Of a DNA stretch of 18,804 nucleotides, positions 7,112-14,076 are shown piece after piece. Made by a program: the position numbers and the translations under genes. The first letter of the stretch is position 1. Each line of letters begins with the position of its first letter. The stretch is from assembly GCA_029335935.2 (NCBI GenBank), contig JARJMV020000089.1, positions 1 to 18,804 on the forward strand, read 5' to 3'. The notes under the pieces were generated by a model, which saw nothing but the letters and a program-made list of their open reading frames with translations, did not search any database and was not told the origin of the DNA. The DNA comes from a bacterium (lineage in GTDB: Bacteria; Armatimonadota; Fimbriimonadia; Fimbriimonadales; GBS-DC).

Positions 7112-7930
7112 TCAACCTCCGAAAAACACCTTGCCCAGCGTCGCCAAACCAATCGCGATGCGATAGACCACGAAGGGCATCAGCGAGCGCGTGCGCAAGT
7201 AGCGTATCAGGAACGCGATGCAGAGCCAGCCGACCACCATCGCCGCCGCGCCACCGGCCACCATCGGCGCAATCATATCTGCAGGTATGTCTCCCTTGAA
7301 TAGGTTGCGGAACGACCACACCGCCGCGCCGAAGGTGATAGGCGTCGCCAGTAAGAACGAGAAACGCGCCGCCGACTCGCGCTGCAACCCCAGCATCAGC
7401 CCCGCAATCATGGTAATTCCCGACCGCGAGAAGCCCGGTACCAGCGCACACGCCTGCGCCACACCTATCAGCAAGGCGTCCAGAATGCCCAGCGACTCCA
7501 GCGACCGCTCCTTGCGTCCCAGCCTGTCCACAATCGCCATCAACACCCCGATACCAATCAGCAGCCCAGCAATCAGTGCATATTGCGAGCGGAAAAACTC
7601 CTCGATAGGCTCTTCAAACCGCACGCCAACCAGCGCAGCGGGCAGACAGCCAATCGCGATGCCCCACGCAAGCCGCTTGTCGACCGCGCGCTCGGGGGCA
7701 GTGCTGAATGCCGCGCCTGCAATTCGCGTCAAATCGCGCCAGAAGTAGACCACGATCGCCGTGAGCGTGCCCGCATGGAGCGCGACATCGAACACCAACT
7801 CCGCCTGAGGGTCGCCCATCTCCCAACCGAACCAGAACCGCATTAGAATAAGATGCGCCGAGCTGGAGATGGGGAGGAACTCCGTGAGCCCTTGCAGCAC
7901 GCCTAACCAGATCGCCTGTAGAATATCCAA
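7112..7930 (-). CDS. uppP: Undecaprenyl-diphosphatase
   Basis: Integral membrane enzyme that dephosphorylates undecaprenyl diphosphate, recycling the lipid carrier for peptidoglycan and other wall polymers; the family (BacA/UppP) confers bacitracin tolerance when abundant. The 272-residue product carries the two signature regions: QGLTEFLPISSSAHL (Glu17, His26) and PGFSRSGIT (Arg169), within about eight hydrophobic segments. The start is inferred to be TTG at 7930-7928. It lies eight bases after GGAGG and gives the family-typical N terminus (M)DILQAIWLGVLQG; the longer ATG-started frame would overlap the preceding gene by over 100 bp. One base separates it from the preceding stop (TAG G TTG). 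Confidence 0.95.
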   Translation of the reverse strand: MDILQAIWLGVLQGLTEFLPISSSAHLILMRFWFGWEMGDPQAELVFDVALHAGTLTAIVVYFWRDLTRIAGAAFSTAPERAVDKRLAWGIAIGCLPAALVGVRFEEPIEEFFRSQYALIAGLLIGIGVLMAIVDRLGRKERSLESLGILDALLIGVAQACALVPGFSRSGITMIAGLMLGLQRESAARFSFLLATPITFGAAVWSFRNLFKGDIPADMIAPMVAGGAAAMVVGWLCIAFLIRYLRTRSLMPFVVYRIAIGLATLGKVFFGG

Positions 7931-7931
7931 C

Positions 7932-9107
7932 CTATTGTCCTCCTGTGCCTGTGCTTGCGGGGGCTGGCGCCTCTGGCTCCAGTACCTCGAGCCGATGGAT
8001 TTTCGGGCGCGCGCGCCGACGCTGCTGAAGCATGACATTCCGCGCAATCACCGCCACGGGCACACCGAAAAACATGCCCATCAGCCCGAAAAACTTGCCA
8101 CTTACTAACAGCACTACAATCACCAGTACAGGGTGCAAATCGACCCGATCGCCGATGATTTTGGGCATAATCATCTTATGTTCCACCACGAAAAGCGCGG
8201 TGACAAAAAGTGTCAGTTGCACGCCCAGCGGTAATCCTCCTTGTATAAGCCCTATCAGCACAATCGGCGCGCCTGCAATCACAGGTCCAATCACGGGGAT
8301 CGCCCGCGCGATGCCTGCGAACATCGCCAGCGTCGCGGCGTACTTCACGCCCATCAGCTGCAGCCCCATCCAGGTGGCGATGCCAGCAATCACGCCCAGT
8401 ATCAGCTGCGCCACGATATAGCCCCGCATCACGCGATTCGTCTCCTGGATCAAGCTTAAGGCGAGGCGTACATAGCGCGGCGGCGTCCAGCGTAATGTCT
8501 CGCGCTTGAGACGGTGCGAGTCGAACAGCAGGTAAAACACTATCACAGGTACCAGAAACAGCTCCACCAAGAAGTTGATGAGTTGACCCGTCTGCTGAAC
8601 CGCGCCCTGAACAGTCGCTTGGAGGTCTTCGGTGGTGCGTTCAAGGGAGCGGGTCAGCGAGTCGCGCTGTCGGTCGAGCCATCGCTGCGTAGGGGAGGGG
8701 AGCGTCTCGTACCATGCTTGATAGGCGTCTTGCCACTCGGCGGCGGTTCGGCTCAGTTGCTCTTGGTAGCGGGGCAGGTCGCGCAGGAAGTCGCGCGCCT
8801 CGTAGACGAACGGCGTGATGAACGCGACCGTCGCCGCGCCCACCGCAGCTAGGAATCCGAGCGTGACGGCGAGGCTGACCAACCCACGCCACGCCAGCGG
8901 CGCAACAAACGGCGGACGCTTGCTGCTGAGCCAATCCACCAGCGGAATCAGCAAGTAAGCAATCGCGCCGCAGACGAACATCAAGCTAATCACATGGCGC
9001 ACCGACCACGCCACATACAACGCCAGCGCAACCAGCACCAGCGTGGTAATCAGCCAGAGGATACGCGCAGCCCAGTCTCCTGGGGGGGTCGCCGTCCGCC
9101 GCTCCAT
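7932..9107 (-). CDS. AI-2E/PerM-family membrane transporter
   Basis: The 391-residue product is a polytopic membrane protein of the AI-2E (PF01594) family, whose members export small molecules, exchange Na+ for H+, or are uncharacterised. Two N-terminal helices (about 14-35 and 38-60) and a third near 75-100 are followed by a large amphipathic loop rich in Arg/Glu/Gln (about 105-185). The conserved multi-helix C-terminal half follows, with GVKYAATLAMFAGIARAIPV, IGPVIAGAPI and LVSGKFFGLMGMFFGVPVAV. The tail is cytosolic and basic, then Pro/Ala-rich. The ATG at 9105-9107 is chosen over an upstream in-frame start because a TATAAT box (9118-9123) would fall inside the longer version. It has no Shine-Dalgarno. 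It is the first gene of the cluster and is directly coupled to uppP. Confidence 0.85.
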   Translation of the reverse strand: MERRTATPPGDWAARILWLITTLVLVALALYVAWSVRHVISLMFVCGAIAYLLIPLVDWLSSKRPPFVAPLAWRGLVSLAVTLGFLAAVGAATVAFITPFVYEARDFLRDLPRYQEQLSRTAAEWQDAYQAWYETLPSPTQRWLDRQRDSLTRSLERTTEDLQATVQGAVQQTGQLINFLVELFLVPVIVFYLLFDSHRLKRETLRWTPPRYVRLALSLIQETNRVMRGYIVAQLILGVIAGIATWMGLQLMGVKYAATLAMFAGIARAIPVIGPVIAGAPIVLIGLIQGGLPLGVQLTLFVTALFVVEHKMIMPKIIGDRVDLHPVLVIVVLLVSGKFFGLMGMFFGVPVAVIARNVMLQQRRRARPKIHRLEVLEPEAPAPASTGTGGQ

Positions 9108-9117
9108 CGTTAGTGCG

Positions 9118-9123
9118 ATTATA
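9118..9123 (-). promoter_or_regulatory. Promoter (-10) of the seven-gene minus-strand cluster
   Basis: TATAAT preceded by GAGG on the minus strand lies 10 bases before the ATG of the AI-2E family gene. The expected transcript would start three or four bases ahead of the ATG. No clear -35 is present; the extended GGTATAAT form may compensate. Confidence 0.6.
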
Positions 9124-9140
9124 CCTCGCTCTTCCGTGCA

Positions 9141-9159
9141 GTGAAACGCCATACTTCAC
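9141..9159. promoter_or_regulatory. Inverted repeat between divergent genes
   Basis: GTGAA (9141-9145) and TTCAC (9155-9159) are separated by nine bases, just upstream of the promoter of the minus-strand cluster and about 100 bp before glpX. The size and location fit an operator, but the arms are short. The rest of the 9108-9256 gap holds only the two flanking expression signals. Confidence 0.25.
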
Positions 9160-9256
9160 GAATAGCCCGCAGCGAAACACGCATTAGCAGGAAAATGAAC
9201 CGCCTCGCCGAACATAACTATCGTCGACGCAGACACACTGAGAGAGGTGAACCTGT

Positions 9257-10219
9257 ATGGATCGAAATTTGGGTATGGATTTTGTACGAGCGACTGAGGC
9301 GGCTGCGCTCCGCTCGGGACGATGGGTCGGCAAGGGCGACCGTCATGCGGTGGATCAAGCCGCCTGCGAGGCGATGCGCCGCACACTCGGCGACATCGAT
9401 ATGAAGGGCGTCGTGGTGATTGGCGAGGGCGAGCGCGAGGAGGCGCCGATGCTCTATATCGGCGAGGAGCTCGGCACGGGCAGCGGCTACGCCGTGCAAA
9501 TCGCTGTGGACCCTGTGGAGGGCACGAACCTCGTCGCTACGGGTCAGCCGGGCGCCATTAGTGTCGTCGCAGCTGCAGTGGAGGGCGAGGGCAAACTGCT
9601 TCGCGCGCCCGATATCTACATGGACAAACTCGTGGTGGGTCCTGCCGCCAAAGGCGCAGTGGACATCACGCTGCCCCCGCGCATGAACCTGAAGGTTATC
9701 GCTAAAAGCTTGGGGAAAGAGGTGCAGGATTTGACCGTCGGCATGCTCGATCGCCCGCGCCACGATAAGCTCGCCTACGAGATTCGGCAGGCAGGCGCGC
9801 GCATCCGACTGGTATCCGACGGCGACCTGTCGCTCGCGCTGGAGGCGTTAGACCCGCAGGGCGAGATTGATGTGCTGATGGGCATCGGCGGCGCGCCCGA
9901 GGGGGTGCTCTCCGCTGCCGCCGCTCTGTGCATGGGCGGCGAAATCCAAGCGCGACTCGTGTTCCGCAACGACCAAGAGCGCGAGCGCGCCCAGCAACTG
10001 CTCGGCACGGAAGATGTCGAGCGCGTGCTGATGATGGAAGACCTCGCGTGGGGCAATGTGGTATTCGCCGCGACGGGCATCACAGGGGGCAACCTGCTGG
10101 GTGGCGTGCGCTACACCGGCTGGGGCGCTATCACGCACTCGGTCGTGATGCGCTCACGCAGCGGCACCATCCGCTGGCTGGAGACTCACCACCACTTCCA
10201 CCACGATCCGAGGTACTGA
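9257..10219 (+). CDS. glpX: Fructose-1,6-bisphosphatase class II
   Basis: Hydrolyses fructose-1,6-bisphosphate in gluconeogenesis; cytosolic, metal-dependent. The 320-residue product matches the GlpX family over its length: MDRNLGMDFVRATEAAAL start, VGKGDRHAVDQAA, IGEGEREEAPMLYIGE (metal-binding acidic cluster, 55-70), DPVEGTN (85-91; usually DPLEGT), YMDKLVVGP, GDLSLAL, GIGGAPEGVLSAAA, and a C-terminal HSVVMRSRSGTIRWLETHH. The ATG follows GAGAGGTGA at six bases. It probably shares a pathway role with tpiA at the other end of the window. It is the first gene of a three-gene unit, with the MoxR gene starting two bases after its stop. Confidence 0.96.
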   Translation: MDRNLGMDFVRATEAAALRSGRWVGKGDRHAVDQAACEAMRRTLGDIDMKGVVVIGEGEREEAPMLYIGEELGTGSGYAVQIAVDPVEGTNLVATGQPGAISVVAAAVEGEGKLLRAPDIYMDKLVVGPAAKGAVDITLPPRMNLKVIAKSLGKEVQDLTVGMLDRPRHDKLAYEIRQAGARIRLVSDGDLSLALEALDPQGEIDVLMGIGGAPEGVLSAAAALCMGGEIQARLVFRNDQERERAQQLLGTEDVERVLMMEDLAWGNVVFAATGITGGNLLGGVRYTGWGAITHSVVMRSRSGTIRWLETHHHFHHDPRY

Positions 10220-10221
10220 GC

Positions 10222-11181
10222 GTGCTTACCGTCGACGCTGTTGGCGAGTCGTTGCAGCGGGTGCAGGCGCAGATTGGGCGCGTGATTGTGGGGCAACAGG
10301 GCGCGATTGAGCAAGCGCTGTGCGCCTTGCTCGCGGATGGGCATATCCTCATCGAGGGCGTGCCAGGCATCGCAAAGACGCTGCTGGTGCGCGTGATTGC
10401 CCAAACGCTCGGACTGCAGTTCCGCCGCGTGCAGTTCACGCCCGACCTGATGCCCTCCGACCTCATCGGCACGACCCTCTACGAGGCGCAGTCGGGCGAG
10501 TTCCGCGTGCGCTACGGTCCCATCTTCGCCAACATCATCTTAGCCGACGAGGTGAACCGCACGCCCCCAAAAACCCAGTCCGCGCTGCTGGAAGCGATGG
10601 AAGAGCGACAAGTCACCATCGACGGCATCTCGCACCCGCTGCCCCAGCCGTTCATGGTGTTCGCCACGCAGAACCCCATCGAGTACGAGGGCACCTACCC
10701 CCTGCCCGAAGCGCAGTTAGACCGTTTCCTGCTCAAGATTGTGATGGATTACCCTTCAGAGGCAGAAGAGCGGGCCATTCTTAGCCTGCACGATTCAGGC
10801 TTCCGCACGCACCAACTGGAGCAGGTGGGGCTGACGCCCGTGATGGACGCTGAGGAGCTACAGCGCATCCGCGCCATCGTGCGCTTGGTAGAGGTCAGCG
10901 ACGCCGTGCGCGACTATATGCTGCAGATAATTCGGCGCACGCGCCAGAACGAGTATCTGTTGGTGGGCGCAAGTCCCCGCGCGGGCATTGCGCTGCTGCT
11001 GGTGAGCAAAGCGCTGGCAGCCATACGCGGACGCGGCTTCGTGACGCCCGACGATGTGAAACAGATGGCGTTGCCCGTGCTGCGACACCGACTTATCCTC
11101 AAGCCCGAAGCGGAAGTGGAGGGACTTAACACCGACCGTATCCTGATGAGCCTGTTGGAGGCGGTTCCTGTACCCCGATGA
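10222..11181 (+). CDS. MoxR-family AAA+ ATPase
   Basis: Predicted cytosolic chaperone-like ATPase that remodels or matures partner proteins. The 319-residue product has Walker A GVPGIAKT (46-53), the MoxR-type segment FTPDLMPSDLIGTTLYE, Walker B ILADEVNRTPPKTQSALLEAMEE, sensor 1 ATQNPIEYEGTYPLPEAQLDRF, and a lid domain with the ASPRA sensor 2 motif. The GTG at 10222 is inferred as start. It lies two bases after the glpX stop, with GAGGT seven bases ahead, and it gives a normal N terminus; an earlier start in this frame would read through glpX in a shadow frame. DUF58 and VWA partners usually follow moxR genes, but here the next gene is a glycosyltransferase, overlapping by 4 bp (ATGA). Confidence 0.93.
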   Translation: MLTVDAVGESLQRVQAQIGRVIVGQQGAIEQALCALLADGHILIEGVPGIAKTLLVRVIAQTLGLQFRRVQFTPDLMPSDLIGTTLYEAQSGEFRVRYGPIFANIILADEVNRTPPKTQSALLEAMEERQVTIDGISHPLPQPFMVFATQNPIEYEGTYPLPEAQLDRFLLKIVMDYPSEAEERAILSLHDSGFRTHQLEQVGLTPVMDAEELQRIRAIVRLVEVSDAVRDYMLQIIRRTRQNEYLLVGASPRAGIALLLVSKALAAIRGRGFVTPDDVKQMALPVLRHRLILKPEAEVEGLNTDRILMSLLEAVPVPR

Positions 11182-12287
11182 GCCAACTACTGCTGAAGCA
11201 ACCGACGATATTGCCTGATGAAGAGTCGGCGTTCGGCGACGGGCACGAGCGCACGCCCGTGCTGATTGTTGTGCGTCCCAGCAGCAGTGGCATGCTCCGC
11301 CATGTGCAGGGGTTGATTAAGTATCTGCCAGAGTTCGGCTATGCGCCGACGCTGACAGGTCCCGACTTCATTCGCGACCGCGCGGGGCTGATAGCCGACT
11401 CGCGCGCCGTGCGCATCCTGCGCGAGCGGGTAGACGAGTTCCCGCTCGTCCACTGCCACGGCGTGCGCGCGGGCTGGATCTGTGCGTGGGCGTTCCGCAA
11501 CAACTACCCATGGCTCTGGACGGTGCATCATCTGCTGCTGAGCCAGAGCGCGTTGGTGCGCGCTCTGTGGCGCTGGATTGCGCGTTTCCCGCGCATGATT
11601 ACCGCCGTCTCCGACCAAGTGAAAGCGGGCTTGGTGGACGGCGGCGTATCCCCGATGCGCATCGTGGTCGTTCCGGGCGGTATCGATCTGGAGCGGTTCG
11701 AAAAGCTCCCACGCCGCGAGGCGATGCGCGAGCAGTTCTTTGTGCCTCATGACCGCCCCGTGCTGCTGTGCGTCGGGCGATTTATGCGCTACAAAGGGTA
11801 CGATGTCGCGCTACAGGCGATGGAGCGCGTGTGGCAACACTTCCCAGAAGCCGACCTGTGGCTGGCAGGGGACGGACCCGACAACACGCGCTTAGTCAAG
11901 ATGGTCGCGCAGTGCAGCCGTCCGCACCATGTGCGCTTCTTCGGATATTGGAGCGCGGTGGAAGAGCTCTACGCCGCGGCGGATGTGCTGCTCGCCCCAG
12001 CGCGCGAGGCGGGTTTGGGGCTCTCGACGATGGAAGCGATTGCCTGCGGACTGCCCGTCGTTGCGACCGACATCCCTGCGATGCGCCGCCTGATCCAGCA
12101 CGAGCGCACCGGGCTGCTGGTTCCGCGCGAGAACCCCGACGCCTTGGCGCAGGCGGCGCTACGCTTGCTCCAAGAGCCGTCGCTCGCGTTGGAACTCGCG
12201 CAGAATGCGCTGCGCACCGCCGAGAAGTTCCATATTCGCCACACCGTCGAGCAGACCGCGCCGCTCTATCGCCAGATAAGCCCCTGA
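11178..12287 (+). CDS. Glycosyltransferase family 4 protein
   Basis: The 369-residue product is a GT-B fold, nucleotide-sugar-dependent glycosyltransferase. The acceptor-side N-terminal domain (27-185) opens with VLIVVRPSSSGMLRHVQGLIKYL, and VHCHGVRAGW and TAVSDQVKAGL lie further along. The donor-side domain (190-369) shows LLCVGRFMRYKGYDVALQAM, LWLAGDGPD, FFGYW, and the nucleotide-binding EAIACGLPVVATDIPAMRRLI. In the usual EX7E motif the first Glu is replaced: the sequence reads AREAGLGLSTME, so Glu277 is one residue earlier than expected and Ala278 sits at the motif position. It probably builds cell-surface glycans, but donor and acceptor are unknown. Its ATG overlaps the moxR TGA. Confidence 0.88.
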   Translation: MSQLLLKQPTILPDEESAFGDGHERTPVLIVVRPSSSGMLRHVQGLIKYLPEFGYAPTLTGPDFIRDRAGLIADSRAVRILRERVDEFPLVHCHGVRAGWICAWAFRNNYPWLWTVHHLLLSQSALVRALWRWIARFPRMITAVSDQVKAGLVDGGVSPMRIVVVPGGIDLERFEKLPRREAMREQFFVPHDRPVLLCVGRFMRYKGYDVALQAMERVWQHFPEADLWLAGDGPDNTRLVKMVAQCSRPHHVRFFGYWSAVEELYAAADVLLAPAREAGLGLSTMEAIACGLPVVATDIPAMRRLIQHERTGLLVPRENPDALAQAALRLLQEPSLALELAQNALRTAEKFHIRHTVEQTAPLYRQISP

Positions 12288-12293
12288 AGGGGC
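12280..12293 (+). other. Small hairpin across the glycosyltransferase stop codon
   Basis: GCCCC (12280-12284) and GGGGC (12289-12293) enclose TGAA, which contains the stop codon. There is no T-run after it, so a classic Rho-independent terminator is unlikely. The promoter of the next gene begins immediately afterwards. Confidence 0.35.
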
Positions 12294-12301
12294 GGTTGGG
12301 G

Positions 12302-12307
12302 TACAAT
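12302..12307 (+). promoter_or_regulatory. Promoter (-10) of the phosphodiester glycosidase gene
   Basis: TACAAT preceded by GGGG lies seven bases before the ATG at 12315, with no Shine-Dalgarno between. The spacing predicts a transcript starting at or next to the A of the ATG. Confidence 0.55.
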
Positions 12308-12314
12308 TGGGCCG

Positions 12315-13766
12315 ATGCGGACATATCGGCTGCGCTTTTGGGCCCTGCTGGTCGGTCTGTCGTGGGCGTTTGCGCCTGCGCTTCAAACGCTCTCACCCGA
12401 GCGTATCGAGAAACGGATTAGCCCCCATGTGGTGTTGTTTCAAGAGATTTCCCAGAATCCGCCGTTGGCGGTTCAAGGCGTGCGCATCACGCCTGCCAAA
12501 GCGGTGAGTTTCCGCTCGGCGTTGGGCAACGATGTCGTGGCGACGGAGGGCGCACTGCGCGGGCGCGAACTCACCAGCCGTATGGCGTGGCGACATCGCG
12601 CGGTCGCAGCAATCAACGCCGATTTTTTTGACGGGGGCGACCCGCTGGGGCTGTGTATCGTGAACTTCGAACTGGTCAGCGAGCCATACACGGGCAGACC
12701 CGGCGTCGGCTGGACCCCGACAGGGCAGGTCGTGATGGGCGACCCGACGCTGGACGCCGACCTGACGCGACCTGACGGCGCGAAACTGAGTATTACGGGC
12801 ATCAATCGCGCGGCGAACGCCCAGAACGACCTGGTGCTGTTCACCTCGTTTTACGGTGCGACGGCGACGGCGGCGGCGCGTGGCGTCGCCGTCATCTTGG
12901 AAGCCCTGCCGCGCCCGCTGCGGGTGGGCACGTCGGTGCAGGCCATCGTGCGCGAGGTGCGCGAGGGCAACTCCGCGCCCATTCCAAGCACTGGCGGCGT
13001 GCTAATCGGCACGGGCAACGCCGCCGAGATGCTGCGAACGCTCCTACCCGGCGACCGAGTAGCCATCCGAATCGATCTGCAGGGCGAGAACGCAGCGCGC
13101 TGGCGACAGGTGCAAGAAGCAGTCGCAGGCGGACCGTGGCTCATCCGAGGCGGCAAGCGGCTCACCACCGAGGAGCAGGGGGGCGGATTCAATCCGCAGT
13201 CGTTCGTGGAGCGACGCCATCCGCGCACTGCCGTCGGGCGCACCGCGCAGGGCGAGATGATCTGGCTCACCGTCGATGGGCGTCAACCGCACAGCCAGGG
13301 CGCAACGCTTGATGAACTCGCACGCCTCATGGAACGCTACGGCGCGGTGGAAGCCATCAACTTAGATGGCGGCGGCTCTACAACGCTCGTGGTGCGCAAC
13401 CTGATTATCAACAGCCCTTCCGACGGCACGGAGCGCCCCGTGTCGAACGCCTGGATGGTTTACGATGACGCGCAACGCCCCACCCTGCCCAGCCACTCAG
13501 GCGATCAAATCGCGCCCGCACAAGCCACGCTGCGAGTCGGTGAAACGCTCCGGTTCCGCATCGTGCGCAACGACCAGCCTATCTCCACTTGGGACATCGT
13601 GTGGGGCGCAGGAACGCTGGGGTTCATCGACCAGTGGGGGCGGTTCCGCGCGATGCGCCCCGGACGCGGCGTCATCAGCGCGTACATCGACGGACAGTGG
13701 CTCTACGCCCCTGTGGAGGTCATCGCGGAAACGCCAACGACAAATGGGAACGACAGTGGGAATTGA
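12315..13766 (+). CDS. Exported phosphodiester glycosidase (NAGPA-domain) protein with Ig-like C-terminal domain
   Basis: The 483-residue product has a signal peptide (MRTYRLRFWALLVGLSWAFA, basic start then hydrophobic core), so it is probably exported. A NAGPA/DUF2233-type catalytic domain spans about 95-385, with AAINADFF (98-105), GGPWLI (272-277), RHPRTAVG (301-308) and INLDGGGSTTLVV (348-360). Characterised members uncover mannose-6-phosphate or cleave sugar phosphodiesters; bacterial ones act on wall polymers or are unstudied. The last 90 residues (about 393-471; ATLRVGETLRFRIVRN, GRFRAMRPGRGVISAYIDG) resemble a bacterial Ig-like beta-sandwich (Big2 type). It follows the glycosyltransferase by 27 bp and carries its own promoter, and may act on the glycan made by that enzyme, which is an inference. 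Confidence 0.87.
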   Translation: MRTYRLRFWALLVGLSWAFAPALQTLSPERIEKRISPHVVLFQEISQNPPLAVQGVRITPAKAVSFRSALGNDVVATEGALRGRELTSRMAWRHRAVAAINADFFDGGDPLGLCIVNFELVSEPYTGRPGVGWTPTGQVVMGDPTLDADLTRPDGAKLSITGINRAANAQNDLVLFTSFYGATATAAARGVAVILEALPRPLRVGTSVQAIVREVREGNSAPIPSTGGVLIGTGNAAEMLRTLLPGDRVAIRIDLQGENAARWRQVQEAVAGGPWLIRGGKRLTTEEQGGGFNPQSFVERRHPRTAVGRTAQGEMIWLTVDGRQPHSQGATLDELARLMERYGAVEAINLDGGGSTTLVVRNLIINSPSDGTERPVSNAWMVYDDAQRPTLPSHSGDQIAPAQATLRVGETLRFRIVRNDQPISTWDIVWGAGTLGFIDQWGRFRAMRPGRGVISAYIDGQWLYAPVEVIAETPTTNGNDSGN

Positions 13767-13770
13767 GGGC

Positions 13771-13846
13771 TGGAGGCGCCGGTGGGAATCGAACCCACGA
13801 ATAAAGGTTTTGCAGACCTTTCCCTTAGCCACTCGGGCACGGCGCC
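13771..13846 (-). tRNA. tRNA-Cys (anticodon GCA), CCA encoded
   Basis: The minus strand folds into a full cloverleaf. The 7-bp acceptor stem is GGCGCCG/CGGCGCC, the D stem CCC/GGG has a 10-base loop, and the anticodon stem AAGGT/ACCTT encloses CTGCAAA (GCA at 13813-13811). The variable loop has five bases, and the T stem GTGGG/CCCAC encloses TTCGAAT. The discriminator is T (13774), the cysteine identity base, and CCA is encoded at 13773-13771. The gene is convergent with the preceding coding region, four bases away. Confidence 0.96.
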
Positions 13847-13858
13847 TCGCTACACCTA

Positions 13859-13864
13859 ATTATA
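13859..13864 (-). promoter_or_regulatory. Promoter (-10) of tRNA-Cys
   Basis: TATAAT with a GGGG extension on the minus strand lies 12 bases before the 5' end of the tRNA. It matches the other extended -10 boxes in the window. No consensus -35 is seen. Confidence 0.6.
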
Positions 13865-13901
13865 CCCCATATCAAGCCCGAAAGTTTCAAGGGGGAGCAT
13901 T

Positions 13902-13944
13902 AAAAAGGAGGGTGGCAGTGAAAGGAGAGCAAAGCCTGCCACCC
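13902..13944 (-). terminator. Terminator-like hairpin with T-run on the minus strand
   Basis: GGGTGGCAG (13910-13918, plus strand) pairs with CTGCCACCC (13936-13944): nine bp with a 17-base loop. Read on the minus strand, the stem is followed within three bases by five T residues (13906-13902). That is the form of a Rho-independent terminator, yet no annotated minus-strand gene ends here. It could end a short RNA (see the CATAAT at 13979-13984). Confidence 0.45.
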
Positions 13945-13977
13945 CCAAGGAAGGAAGGTGAACTCGTTCCCAATTAG
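13918..13977 (+). CDS. Possible 19-residue leader peptide upstream of the ABC permease
   Basis: A GTG at 13918 is preceded by AGGAGG (13906-13911) at an ideal six-base distance and opens a frame ending in TAG at 13975-13977. The peptide would be (M)KGEQSLPPPRKEGELVPN, with a Pro-Pro-Pro run that can slow ribosomes. Its first half overlaps the hairpin at 13910-13944, so ribosome position could affect RNA folding. It is very short and could be chance; the strong ribosome site is the main support. Confidence 0.25.
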   Translation: MKGEQSLPPPRKEGELVPN

Positions 13978-14009
13978 TATTATGGCACATCGAGCCAAAA
14001 TTTTTAGCC

Positions 14010-14021
14010 CCCCGTGAGGGG
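14010..14021. other. Small GC hairpin before the ABC permease gene
   Basis: CCCC (14010-14013) and GGGG (14018-14021) enclose GTGA. It lies about 55 bp upstream of the permease ATG and resembles the TGAA-loop hairpin at 12280. The rest of the 13847-14076 gap holds the tRNA promoter, the larger hairpin and the possible leader peptide described separately. Confidence 0.3.
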
Positions 14022-14076
14022 AATAGTTCACTGTTCGGGACGATTCGCCAAATCCCTTCAGTTAGATATACGACCT

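Noticed and set aside
7931..8047. Longer ATG-started version of uppP
   Set aside because: It would add 39 non-conserved residues overlapping the upstream gene. The TTG at 7930 has a GGAGG site and the family-typical N terminus.
13771..13846. tRNA-Ser or tRNA-Leu, suggested by the GCCCGAGTGG D-arm
   Set aside because: The anticodon is GCA, the discriminator is U and the variable loop has only five bases, all fitting tRNA-Cys.
13465..13977. 170-codon plus-strand frame through the end of the glycosidase gene and tRNA-Cys
   Set aside because: It overlaps a firm coding region and a tRNA. Only its last 20 codons, with a separate ribosome site, were kept as a weak leader-peptide candidate.
14010..14021. 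Rho-independent terminator
   Set aside because: The stem is only four bp and no suitable T-run follows it.
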